Numbered from the stretch's first letter, positions 44,111-52,709 are shown. The stretch: DNA of 63,007 nucleotides from Lachnospiraceae bacterium (GCA_022791575.1 JAAVZI010000070.1:1-63007); one strand, 5' to 3'. The notes: a model not told the origin generated them from the sequence alone. Program-made: numbers and translations.

Positions 44111-46135
44111 ATGAAACAGATAAAATATGACATTGAGGAAAGGTTAAATGAGCTTGATCTGAAAGAAGCTGGCCGGCTGATTGAAGAATATAAAAGTCAG
44201 GCGCCTGCGGATATGGATCTGATTACTTACCAGTGCATTTATCATTTATATTTGGGAAATTTAGATCAGGCATTGCCATATGCTCTGTGGGGAGTACAGC
44301 AATATCCCACGAATGGTGATATGTACTATAATCTGGCTTCAGTCTATGAGCAGATGGGGGAACTGTTGGAAGCCTGCAAAAATTATATCAAAGCGCTCTA
44401 TATTTACGAATATATTAATTTAGAGGGAATTGCAGAACTGCAGATTACGCAGAAAATTGACGAATTGTGGAATCTTGTAGAAGAGAAATTAGCAGATAGC
44501 CGCAAGAGTGACAGTAGAAGTTTTGAAGAAGCGGTAAGGAACTATGCCGAGCAATATAAGACATTTTTTGGCTTGTGCGAACCTGCCTATCGGAATGCAG
44601 AGGTACAGATCATAGGAGACTATTACTGGATGTCTGATAAAGAAAAAAGATATGTAGGTATTTATAGGAATCAGGTTCAGGAATCACTGGAAAATGATGT
44701 ATATGATGTAGTTCATACGAAAGGTGAATTTCTAAAAGTTAAGGAAGGGAGTTCTTGTCTGGTTGAAGGAGACAAACGTGAATATTTACTTCCTATTGCA
44801 GCTTCTGAGAAAAATACTTCTCATATTTTCATCCATCAGGAATTGGGGGATGTTCCCGTTCTGCAGAAGGCAGATAAGCATTTTAATTATTACCGGGTAG
44901 CTGGTAAAACTAAAGTTTGTTCTGAGAAAAAGAGTTATTATGGCAAACCGATTCCTTTAGGAATAGATACGAAGAAGAAAAAACTGGTACTGAATATTTT
45001 TGTGGATGGACTTTCACAGGAATTATTAGACGGAGACGGCTTTAGGAAGCATATGCCAAATACCTATGAATTTTTTAGAAAAGGAAGCGTTTGTACACAG
45101 GCCTATGCAGCTGCAGAATGGACATACCCAAGTATTGCCAATTATGTGACTGGTCTGGATACGCTGCACCATATGATGTTTCATAATGAACTCGATACTG
45201 CTTTGCCAGCGGATGTTCCAACGTTGTTTGAGTACTTCCAGGAAGCCGGCTACTATACAGCGGTAATGAGCGGAGACTGGAGAATTATACCGGCTTATGG
45301 TTATGCAAGAGGAGTGGATCGGTTTATTTATCAGCATCAAAATGTAGGTTTTAAATCAGAAATGATGATTGGAGAAGTGTTAGATCATCTGGACGCATTT
45401 CAGGAAACCAATCAGTTTTTATGGATGACACTTGGTGATCTGCATGATATTGCCGATGGGTTGGATTTGTCTCTGGCTGTACAGAATAAGCTGAACATAG
45501 AGGAGCGAAGAAAAGAAGTGCATGGTCTAACTTCAGCTAAGCAGAATTATAGTGAGAATAAAATAAAAACATATAGAAAGAGCGTTTCTCATATGGATCT
45601 TTTGTTAAGTGTTTTATATCGCTATATAGAAGAAAACTATAAGGAAGAAGAGATACTGATCAGCTTATTTTCTGACCACGGACAAGCATATATGGTGCCG
45701 CCTGGTGAGCATTTTATGTGCAAAGAGCGGGCCAGGGTTGCATTCATGTTCCGCGGGGCTAAGGAGCAGGTAAGCCACGAGATGATATCTGCCAGTGATT
45801 ATGTAAGTATTCTGTGTAAATTAGCAGGAATTCCACTCAAAGAGGGGAAAACTAATGGCAGCCTTCCAGTTTGTTTTGGCGGAGAACAGGAACGAGAGTA
45901 TGCGTTAACAGAAAGTCTTCATCCCAAGGACCCATATTATGCAACCTATTTTGCAAAGAATTATACCGTATTTTTTGAAAATGGGGCGCCAACCGGTGAT
46001 GACGGCAGGTTTGAATTAAAAGATTATACGATTACAGCAAGAGATCAAGCCGGTAAACCTTTAGAGGATCAGCAGTTAATAGAACAGTATCTTACGATTG
46101 TGAAAGAGCATATAGCACCGCTGATTATTTATTGA
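44111..46135 (+). CDS. TPR + alkaline-phosphatase-superfamily transferase (candidate phosphonate transferase)
   Basis: A 674-residue protein. Residues ~1-120 are TPR-like (YHLYLGNLDQALPYALWGVQ; YYNLASVYEQMGELLEACKN). Residues ~290-600 have the sulfatase/alkaline-phosphatase fold: LNIFVDGLSQELLDGDG supplies the first metal-binding aspartate, AAEWTYPSIANYVTGL contains a TYPS motif at the nucleophile position, and ISLFSDHGQAYMVPPGEH supplies the late DHG metal ligands. This fold includes phosphoethanolamine and phosphoglycerol transferases. No membrane helix is visible, unlike those lipid-dependent enzymes. AGAGG favours the ATG at 44111. As first gene of the operon it is a candidate for attaching aminoethylphosphonate to a glycan. 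Confidence 0.75.
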   Translation: MKQIKYDIEERLNELDLKEAGRLIEEYKSQAPADMDLITYQCIYHLYLGNLDQALPYALWGVQQYPTNGDMYYNLASVYEQMGELLEACKNYIKALYIYEYINLEGIAELQITQKIDELWNLVEEKLADSRKSDSRSFEEAVRNYAEQYKTFFGLCEPAYRNAEVQIIGDYYWMSDKEKRYVGIYRNQVQESLENDVYDVVHTKGEFLKVKEGSSCLVEGDKREYLLPIAASEKNTSHIFIHQELGDVPVLQKADKHFNYYRVAGKTKVCSEKKSYYGKPIPLGIDTKKKKLVLNIFVDGLSQELLDGDGFRKHMPNTYEFFRKGSVCTQAYAAAEWTYPSIANYVTGLDTLHHMMFHNELDTALPADVPTLFEYFQEAGYYTAVMSGDWRIIPAYGYARGVDRFIYQHQNVGFKSEMMIGEVLDHLDAFQETNQFLWMTLGDLHDIADGLDLSLAVQNKLNIEERRKEVHGLTSAKQNYSENKIKTYRKSVSHMDLLLSVLYRYIEENYKEEEILISLFSDHGQAYMVPPGEHFMCKERARVAFMFRGAKEQVSHEMISASDYVSILCKLAGIPLKEGKTNGSLPVCFGGEQEREYALTESLHPKDPYYATYFAKNYTVFFENGAPTGDDGRFELKDYTITARDQAGKPLEDQQLIEQYLTIVKEHIAPLIIY

Positions 46136-46151
46136 TGAGGAGAGAAGAATA

Positions 46152-47276
46152 TTGAACATAAAAAGAAATGTTTTATTGAATCCAGGGCCGGCGACAACGA
46201 CCGATACAGTAAAGCTGGCTCAATTGGTTCCAGATATCTGTCCCAGGGAAAAAGAATTTACGTTTATGATGAAAGGGATTCGGGAGGATCTTGTAAGAAT
46301 CGTACATGGCAGCTTGGATAAATATACCGCTGTTTTATTCTGCGGTTCTGGTACTATTAATTTAGATGTCTGCATTAATTCCTTAGTACCAGAACATAAG
46401 AAAATTCTTGTGATTAATAATGGAGCTTATAGTTCCAGAGCAGTTGAAATTTGCAGGTATTATCACCTGGATTACATAGATTTACAGTTTCCAGCAGATG
46501 AACTTCCTGATTTGGAACTGGTAGAACGGGAATTAAAAGCACATCCGGAAATCGAAGTCGTATATACTACACATCATGAGACTGGTACGGGAATCTTGAA
46601 TCCAATTCGAGAAATCGGGCAGATGGCCCATAAATATCAGGCAGTTTTTGTTGTGGATACCACGTCTACTTATGCTATGCGGCCGATTGATCTGGAGAAG
46701 GATCATATTGATTTTTGTATGGCGTCAGCACAAAAGGGGCTGATGGCAATGACAGGCTTATCATTTGTTATCGGAAATAAAGAGATGATTGAAAAATCCA
46801 AAGATTATCCCAAACGTTCGTATTATTGTAATCTGTATTTGCAGTATGAGTATTTTGAAAGGACTGGAGAAATGCATTTTACACCTCCGGTACAGACAGT
46901 TTATGCAGCAAGAGCAGCACTGGACGAATATTTTGCAGAGGGTGAGACTGCTAAATGGGAACGGCATTTACGGGTGTTTGAAGCAATTCATAAAGGGCTG
47001 GAGAAACTGGGCTTTGAAAATGTGATTAAACGAGAATGGCAGGCTGGATTGGTAGTTTCTGTCATTTATCCGAAGGATAAAAACTGGGATTTTAACCGCA
47101 TTCATGATGATTGCTACGAGCATGGTTATACCATTTATCCTGGGAAAATAGCAGGAACGGATACCTTTCGTCTATGTGCGTTAGGCGCAATCGACCAGGA
47201 GGATATAGAGGGATTTTTTCAGGTCTTTATAGAGGCATTAAAGAAAAGCCATGTAGAAATTCCAGTAAAATATTAA
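46152..47276 (+). CDS. phnW: 2-aminoethylphosphonate transaminase-like, PhnW
   Basis: A 374-residue class-V aminotransferase. LLNPGPATTTDTVKLAQLVP opens the protein, TTHHETGTGILNPIREIG and FVVDTTSTYAMRPIDLEKDH contain the PLP aspartate, and MASAQKGLMAMTGLSFVIGN carries K195 for the Schiff base; this is the PhnW pattern. Next to phosphonopyruvate decarboxylase it would run in the biosynthetic direction, aminating phosphonoacetaldehyde to 2-aminoethylphosphonate. The start is a TTG at 46152, seven bases after GGAGAG. Confidence 0.88.
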   Translation: MNIKRNVLLNPGPATTTDTVKLAQLVPDICPREKEFTFMMKGIREDLVRIVHGSLDKYTAVLFCGSGTINLDVCINSLVPEHKKILVINNGAYSSRAVEICRYYHLDYIDLQFPADELPDLELVERELKAHPEIEVVYTTHHETGTGILNPIREIGQMAHKYQAVFVVDTTSTYAMRPIDLEKDHIDFCMASAQKGLMAMTGLSFVIGNKEMIEKSKDYPKRSYYCNLYLQYEYFERTGEMHFTPPVQTVYAARAALDEYFAEGETAKWERHLRVFEAIHKGLEKLGFENVIKREWQAGLVVSVIYPKDKNWDFNRIHDDCYEHGYTIYPGKIAGTDTFRLCALGAIDQEDIEGFFQVFIEALKKSHVEIPVKY

Positions 47277-47294
47277 TCGTTCAGGAGAAGAAAA

Positions 47295-48590
47295 ATGGCA
47301 GTGATATATACATGCTTTTGCACAGATGTCATTCATGAAGGTCATTTAAATATTATCCGGCAGGCAAAAAGATATGGAGAAGTGGTGGCCGGTGTGTTAT
47401 GTGATTCGGAGATGATCCGCTATAACCGTTTTCCGACGGTTTCCTTTGAAGAGCGGAAGCAAATGGTAGAGAAGATAGAAGGGATATCCAGAGTAGTGGT
47501 GCAGAATCAGATTATGTATGATACCATTCTGGAAGAATTACAGCCGGAATATGTCATACATGGAGATAACTGGTTAAATGGACCAGAAAAGGCAATCCGC
47601 AGCCGATTAGTAAAAAAATTAAACGAATACGGCGGTCGTCTGATTGAAGTACCTTATACCTATAATGAGACAGTTAGAAAAATAGATACCATATATAGAG
47701 AAAAACTGGCCATGCCAGAATACAGACGCAAAAGACTAAAGCAGCTGCTAGAAATGGTTCCGATTGTGAAAACCATGGAAGCTCATAGCGGCCTTACAGG
47801 TCTGCTTGTGGAAAAGACGGTAGTAGAACATGACGGAGGATTGGATCAGTTTGATGCCATGTGGATTAGTTCTCTTTGTGATTCTACAGCCAAGGGCAAA
47901 CCAGATATTGAGCTGGTGGATATGACATCCAGATTTCGGACCATTGATGATATTATGGAAGTAACTACTAAACCGATTATTTTTGATGGCGATACAGGCG
48001 GGCTGACTCAGCATTTTGTATATACCGTAAAATCCCTGGAGCGAATGGGCGTATCAGCAGTAATTATCGAGGATAAGACTGGATTAAAGAAAAATTCACT
48101 GTTTGGAACAGAGGTGGAGCAGACGCAAGATTCCATAGAGAATTTCTGCGAAAAGATAGCAGCGGGTAAGAGGATTCAACGAACCGAAGATTTTATGATT
48201 ATAGCCCGAATTGAAAGCCTGATTCTGGATAGGGGAATGGAAGATGCATTATGCCGTGCTCGTGCTTATGTACAGGCAGGAGCAGACGGAATTATGATTC
48301 ACAGCAGGAAGAAGACAGCAGATGAAGTGTTGGAATTCTGTGATTACTTTCGTAAGCAGGATTCCAACACGCCGCTTGTTGTTGTACCAACCTCTTTTTC
48401 TTCTATAACAGAGGCGGAATTGGCTGCTCATGGAGTTAATATTGTAATCTATGCAAATCAATTAACCAGAAGTGCATTTCCAGCTATGGAACAGACTGCA
48501 CAGAAAATTTTAAAGCATCATCGGGCTTTGGAAGCGGATGCGGATTTAATGCCAATCAAAGATATTATTACGTTGATTGATGAGGAATAA
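47295..48590 (+). CDS. aepX: PEP phosphonomutase fused to an N-terminal cytidylyltransferase
   Basis: A 431-residue fusion. Residues 1-135 form a TagD-like nucleotidyltransferase with the HxGH motif HEGH (14-17). Residues ~150-431 are PEP mutase: IFDGDTGGLTQHFVYTVKSL and AVIIEDKTGLKKNSLFG, where EDK (259-261) and the KKNS gate match true PEP mutases rather than isocitrate lyases. It makes phosphonopyruvate, the committed step to C-P bonds. AGGAG precedes the start. The added cytidylyltransferase suggests that the phosphonate or a partner is CMP-activated. Confidence 0.92.
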   Translation: MAVIYTCFCTDVIHEGHLNIIRQAKRYGEVVAGVLCDSEMIRYNRFPTVSFEERKQMVEKIEGISRVVVQNQIMYDTILEELQPEYVIHGDNWLNGPEKAIRSRLVKKLNEYGGRLIEVPYTYNETVRKIDTIYREKLAMPEYRRKRLKQLLEMVPIVKTMEAHSGLTGLLVEKTVVEHDGGLDQFDAMWISSLCDSTAKGKPDIELVDMTSRFRTIDDIMEVTTKPIIFDGDTGGLTQHFVYTVKSLERMGVSAVIIEDKTGLKKNSLFGTEVEQTQDSIENFCEKIAAGKRIQRTEDFMIIARIESLILDRGMEDALCRARAYVQAGADGIMIHSRKKTADEVLEFCDYFRKQDSNTPLVVVPTSFSSITEAELAAHGVNIVIYANQLTRSAFPAMEQTAQKILKHHRALEADADLMPIKDIITLIDEE

Positions 48591-48591
48591 T

Positions 48592-49296
48592 ATGAGAAAA
48601 GAAATTGCAGTTTTATTGGCGGCAGGTCTTGGCAGCAGACTGCTTCCATTGACAGAGAAGGTGCCAAAACCCTTGATACGGGTACATGGAGTCCCTATGA
48701 TTGAGACAATGATAGCTGGATTAAAGAGACGAAAGATCTCAGAGATTTATGTGATAACCGGACATTTAAAAGAGCAGTTTATGTATCTGGAAGATAAGTA
48801 TCCAGGGCTGCAGCTGATATGGAATCCGGATTATCTGCAGAAGAATAATATTTCGTCTATATATGCTGCTGTAGATCGATTACCGTCAGCTGATTGTTTT
48901 ATCTGTGAGTCAGATGTATATGTTTCTGATCTGGGAATTTTTGATGAGGTTCCTGACAAGTCCTGTTATTATGGGAAATATGTTTCTGGTTATTCCAATG
49001 ACTGGGGATTTGATTTGGATTCTCAGGGAAGAATTACCAAAGTTTACAAAGGGTGTACAAACAGATATAATATGGTTGGGGTTGCATTTTTTAGAAAGAA
49101 AGATGCAGCAGTTTTAGCGGAGAAAATTATAAAGGAGTATGCATTGGAGGAGAATGCAGACTTATTCTGGGATGAAGTAGTGGATAAATATGTAACAGAA
49201 CTGGATATGAGGATTAAGCCTGTATCCGAATCTCAATTGACAGAGATTGATACTTTGGAGGAATTAATAACTGTGGATCAAAGCTATGGAAAGTAA
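48592..49296 (+). CDS. pntC: PntC-like CTP:phosphonate cytidylyltransferase
   Basis: A 234-residue sugar-1-phosphate-type nucleotidyltransferase. EIAVLLAAGLGSRLLPLTEK with PKPLIRVHGVPMI is the NTP-binding core. YLQKNNISSIYAAVDRL and FICESDVYVSD resemble LicC and PntC, which make CDP-choline and CMP-aminoethylphosphonate. Its position between PEP mutase and phosphonopyruvate decarboxylase favours the AEP substrate. GAGGAATAAT favours the ATG at 48592 over 48577. It is the second cytidylyltransferase domain in the cluster. Confidence 0.8.
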   Translation: MRKEIAVLLAAGLGSRLLPLTEKVPKPLIRVHGVPMIETMIAGLKRRKISEIYVITGHLKEQFMYLEDKYPGLQLIWNPDYLQKNNISSIYAAVDRLPSADCFICESDVYVSDLGIFDEVPDKSCYYGKYVSGYSNDWGFDLDSQGRITKVYKGCTNRYNMVGVAFFRKKDAAVLAEKIIKEYALEENADLFWDEVVDKYVTELDMRIKPVSESQLTEIDTLEELITVDQSYGK

Positions 49297-49325
49297 TTTA
49301 TACAATTAGATTGGAGCGGATAGAT

Positions 49326-50462
49326 ATGAAAGCACAAAGATTAGTGGAAATAATTGGTTCGGACTTTTATTCAGGAGTTCCAGACTCTCAGCTGAAGCCG
49401 CTTTGCAATTACTTGATGGATTACTATGGGATTGATACCAGGCACCATATCATAGCAGCAAATGAGGGGAATTGCACGGCGCTTGCAGCCGGCTATTATC
49501 TGGCGACGGGCAGAACCGCGGTGGTATATATGCAGAACTCTGGTGAGGGCAATGTAATCAATCCTGTTGCTTCCTTATTAAATGATAAGGTATATGGCAT
49601 TCCCGTTCTGTTTATCATCGGCTGGAGAGGAGAACCGGGTATTCCTGATGAACCGCAGCATATTTTTCAGGGGGAAGTTACATTAATGCTTTTGGAGCAG
49701 ATGGGAATTTCCTATTTTGTGATACAGAAAGAGACTTCGGAAGAAGAGGTATATATGGCAATGGAGAAGTTTCGCCGGCAAATGCAGGAAGGAAAGCAAG
49801 CAGCATTTGTTATTCGAAAGGGTGCCCTTACCTATGAAAGAGAACAAGAATACCAGAATACATATCCCCTGGTCCGAGAGCAGGTAATTGAGCGCATTGC
49901 AGAAGAAGCGGGAGCGGATCTGGTGATATCTACGACGGGAAAGGCAAGCCGGGAGCTATATGAGATACGGGAAAGAAAAGAGCAGGGGCATCGCTGTGAT
50001 TTTTTAACCGTTGGTTCTATGGGACATGCGTCCTCTATTGCACTTGGAGTTGCTGTGAATCAGCCGCATCAGAAAGTATGGTGTATTGACGGAGATGGGG
50101 CAGCAATCATGCATATGGGGGCTTTGGCAGTGATTGGAGCTAGTAAACCGACTAACTTAATTCATATAATTCTTAATAATGAAGCGCACGAAACGGTTGG
50201 TGGAATGCCGACTGTGGGCAGCAGTATTGATTTTCCAGGAGTGGCCAGGGCCTGCGGATACCCCTATACGGTATGTGTGAATGATATGGACGCTTTGACG
50301 AGGGAGCTGCATGAGGCAAGAAGAGACCAGAAGCTGCGTTTGATTGAGGTAAAATGTGCCGTTGGTTCACGGAAAGACTTGGGAAGGCCAGCAACGGCAG
50401 CAAAAGATAATAAAAAACAATTTATGGACTATATCAAAGAACAGGAAGTTAGGAGACAATAA
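49326..50462 (+). CDS. aepY: Phosphonopyruvate decarboxylase
   Basis: A 378-residue thiamine-diphosphate enzyme with both halves: DFYSGVPDSQLKPLCNYLMD and ANEGNCTALAAGYYLATGRT (PYR domain with the catalytic glutamate), then GSMGHASSIALGVAVNQP and DGDGAAIMHMGALAVIG with NNEAHETVGGMP as the ThDP/Mg motif. It converts phosphonopyruvate to phosphonoacetaldehyde, pulling the unfavourable PEP mutase step forward. GGAG selects the ATG at 49326; a TTG at 49311 overlaps it. The final bases overlap the next start. Confidence 0.93.
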   Translation: MKAQRLVEIIGSDFYSGVPDSQLKPLCNYLMDYYGIDTRHHIIAANEGNCTALAAGYYLATGRTAVVYMQNSGEGNVINPVASLLNDKVYGIPVLFIIGWRGEPGIPDEPQHIFQGEVTLMLLEQMGISYFVIQKETSEEEVYMAMEKFRRQMQEGKQAAFVIRKGALTYEREQEYQNTYPLVREQVIERIAEEAGADLVISTTGKASRELYEIRERKEQGHRCDFLTVGSMGHASSIALGVAVNQPHQKVWCIDGDGAAIMHMGALAVIGASKPTNLIHIILNNEAHETVGGMPTVGSSIDFPGVARACGYPYTVCVNDMDALTRELHEARRDQKLRLIEVKCAVGSRKDLGRPATAAKDNKKQFMDYIKEQEVRRQ

Positions 50463-51538
50463 TGTTATCGGTATGTATTATCACAAGAAATGAAGCAGAA
50501 AAATTGGAAAAGTGTCTGCAGCATCTGAAAAAAATGAAGGCAGAGATTGTAGTTGTAGATACTGGCTCTCAAGATCATACAAAATTAATAATAGAAAAAT
50601 ATGCAGATATTGCTGGAGAATTTGCATGGTGCGATCATTTTGCCAAAGCTAAGAATTATGCCGCTTCTCTTGCTTCTAATGACTGGATTTTTACTTTAGA
50701 CAGTGATGAATATATAATCAATTATAATCAGAAAGAATTGGAACAGATCACAGAACAATCTGACGATATGCTGTGGAATGTACAGCGGAAGAATCTATAT
50801 GAATCGGATGGTGATGGAAGAATCTCAACCATTTGGATTCCAAGGATATATAATCGGACTTGTTATCAGTACCAGGGCAGAATTCATGAACAGCTGCGGC
50901 AAATTCAGGAAAAGGAAATTGCTCACACTTCTATCAGGAAAACTTCTATAGTCATAGACCACGACGGATATTTGGGGACACCCGAACAGCGAAGGGAAAA
51001 AGCAAAGCGGAACAAGCGTCTGCTGCTGCTAGATCTGGAAGAGTTCGGAGAGGAACCATATACCTTATTTCAGTTGGGAAAGAGTGCATATATGGCAGAA
51101 GAATATGCAGAAGCTGCTCAGTATTTTTCTAAAGGACTAGAATTTGATCTGGATCCGAAACTGGAATATGTGATAGATATGGTTGAAACCTATGGTTATG
51201 CTTTATTGAATTCGGGACAGAAAGAGATGGCATTGGGATTGGAATCGGTATATGATGCATTTGGGAATACCGCGGATTTTAAGTTTTTAATGGGATTGAT
51301 ATATATGAACAACGGTCTGCTGCAGGAGGCGGTGGATGAATTTCAGAAAGCAGCCCAGATGCCAGAAGGAAAAGTACAAGGAACCAGTTCTTATCTGCCA
51401 TATTACAATATGGGTGTGATTTATGAGTGTACAGGAAATAATGAAAAAGCAAAGAAATGTTATAAAAAATGTGGAGTGTATGAAAAAGCGTTGGAGCGAA
51501 TCAAACATTTATCATATAGCAGTAAAAAGAATGGTTGA
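50462..51538 (+). CDS. Family 2 glycosyltransferase with TPR tail
   Basis: A 358-residue protein. Residues 1-~160 are a GT2 domain (LSVCIITRNEAEKLEKCLQH; IVVVDTGSQDHTKLIIEKYA; FTLDSDEYI). Residues ~190-350 contain TPR repeats (YTLFQLGKSAYMAEEYAEAA; YYNMGVIYECTGNNEKAKKC). GT2-TPR proteins are common in protein and surface glycosylation clusters. Its start overlaps the aepY stop, so it belongs to the phosphonate operon. Confidence 0.88.
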   Translation: MLSVCIITRNEAEKLEKCLQHLKKMKAEIVVVDTGSQDHTKLIIEKYADIAGEFAWCDHFAKAKNYAASLASNDWIFTLDSDEYIINYNQKELEQITEQSDDMLWNVQRKNLYESDGDGRISTIWIPRIYNRTCYQYQGRIHEQLRQIQEKEIAHTSIRKTSIVIDHDGYLGTPEQRREKAKRNKRLLLLDLEEFGEEPYTLFQLGKSAYMAEEYAEAAQYFSKGLEFDLDPKLEYVIDMVETYGYALLNSGQKEMALGLESVYDAFGNTADFKFLMGLIYMNNGLLQEAVDEFQKAAQMPEGKVQGTSSYLPYYNMGVIYECTGNNEKAKKCYKKCGVYEKALERIKHLSYSSKKNG

Positions 51539-51581
51539 TCGTGGAAGAGACGCCAGTCCTAAATTTACCATCCCGCCCCCC

Positions 51582-51609
51582 TAAATTAATTCTGCCAAAT
51601 AGCCGATAT
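51582..51609 (+). promoter_or_regulatory. Orphan sigma-28 promoter
   Basis: TAAA (51582-51585), 16 bp, then GCCGATAT (51602-51609): the same -10 octamer as the flagellin promoter. The next annotated gene starts 190 bp later, beyond a terminator. Confidence 0.65.
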
Positions 51610-51614
51610 ATTAA

Positions 51615-51770
51615 ATGATTTTATATAGTTTCAGTCAGGTACGCAACAAAACATTACGAATTACAATTATCATGGATGATATTTATAATTTACAGGGATG
51701 TAAGATGTAAAATGTAAAATATAGGTTTATTAATTAAAAATTCATGATACAGCATAATCATGAATTTTTT
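51615..51770 (+). ncRNA. Candidate sigma-28-dependent short transcript
   Basis: The stretch between the orphan sigma-28 promoter and a T-rich terminator (51741-51770) would give a transcript of about 155 nt. It holds a 31-codon frame from 51615 without a ribosome binding site. It could be a small RNA or an attenuated leader of the rfbF gene. Only the flanking signals are seen; the RNA itself is inferred. Confidence 0.4.
51741..51770 (+). terminator. Intrinsic terminator ahead of rfbF
   Basis: TTCATGAT and ATCATGAA pair around an eight-base loop, extended by flanking A and T runs, and end in TTTTTT. It lies 28 bp before the rfbF start. Confidence 0.75.
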
Positions 51771-51797
51771 TAATGAAACCGGTTAGGAGAGTACAAT

Positions 51798-52571
51798 ATG
51801 AAAGTCGTAATACTGGCAGGGGGCTTTGGAACCAGAATCAGTGAAGAAAGCCATCTCAAACCCAAACCAATGATTGAAGTAGGTGAGGCCCCTATCCTGT
51901 GGCACATTATGAAATACTATTCCTCATTCGGATTTGATGAATTTGTGATCTGCTGCGGCTACAAAGGATACGTGATCAAAGAATATTTTGCCGACTATTA
52001 TCTGCACCGCAGCGATATCACCTTTGACTTCTCAGATAACAACAATATGATTATCCATAATAATGTGGCCGAACCTTGGAAAGTAACGGTTGTCGATACC
52101 GGCCTGCGCACGATGACAGGCGGAAGGCTTAAGCGCGTGCGCAAATATATCGAAAACGAGACGTTTATGATGACCTACGGAGACGGTGTATCCAACGTCG
52201 ATCTGCATGCACTGCTGGAATTCCATAAAAAGAAACAGAAAGCAGCCACCATTACGGCCATCCAGCCCGGCGGCCGCTTTGGTGTACTGGACATTGACAA
52301 AGAGCGGAACGTAAATGCCTTCTCCGAAAAGGCCAAAGAAGACGGCGGATGGATCAATGCGGGATTCATGGTATTAGAGCCGGAAGTATTTGATTACATA
52401 GCCGGCGACGATACCTTTTTCGAACGCGAGCCATTAGAAAATCTGGCCAGGGACGGCAAACTGGCGGCTTATAAGCATGAAGGGTTTTGGAAATGTATGG
52501 ATACTTTGAGAGATAAGGAAACGCTGGACTATCTGTGGAATACCGGAAAGGCAAAGTGGAAATGCTGGTAG
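51798..52571 (+). CDS. rfbF: Glucose-1-phosphate cytidylyltransferase
   Basis: A 257-residue nucleotidyltransferase. VVILAGGFGTRISEESHLKP with KPMIEVGEAPILWHIMKYYS, YGDGVSNVDLHALLEFHKK and FEREPLENLARDGKLAAYKH match RfbF, which makes CDP-glucose, the entry to CDP-3,6-dideoxyhexoses. AGGAG precedes the ATG. GC content is clearly higher than in the upstream island. The partner enzyme RfbH is encoded 3.5 kb downstream, but no RfbG (CDP-glucose 4,6-dehydratase) is apparent. Confidence 0.94.
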   Translation: MKVVILAGGFGTRISEESHLKPKPMIEVGEAPILWHIMKYYSSFGFDEFVICCGYKGYVIKEYFADYYLHRSDITFDFSDNNNMIIHNNVAEPWKVTVVDTGLRTMTGGRLKRVRKYIENETFMMTYGDGVSNVDLHALLEFHKKKQKAATITAIQPGGRFGVLDIDKERNVNAFSEKAKEDGGWINAGFMVLEPEVFDYIAGDDTFFEREPLENLARDGKLAAYKHEGFWKCMDTLRDKETLDYLWNTGKAKWKCW

Positions 52572-52582
52572 TAGTGTGTGAA

Positions 52583-52709
52583 TGCGAAAATCGTTGCAAG
52601 GGGACGAGTTTGAACAATTGATACAAAAATTCCGCTCAAAGACGTTTTTGATTCGCTACATTTTTGTATCAATTGTCCAAACTCTGACAGTGAAAGGAGA
52701 GTATCGCAG
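52583..52709 (+). repeat. Palindromic repeat element, divergent copy 3
   Basis: This copy has the same architecture as copies 1 and 2: TGCGAAAA at the left edge, a palindrome from 52606 (GAGTTTG) to 52684 (CAAACTC), and TATCGCA at the right edge. The loop CCGCTCAAAGACGTTTTTGA and ATTCGCT nearly equals that of copy 1. The arms differ: ACAATTGATACAAAAAT pairs with ATTTTTGTATCAATTGT. It lies between rfbF and the toxin-antitoxin pair. Confidence 0.75.

Noticed and set aside
51615-51710. 31-codon peptide in the sigma-28-driven interval
   Set aside because: The ATG would be almost at the predicted transcription start with no ribosome binding site, so a peptide cannot be supported.
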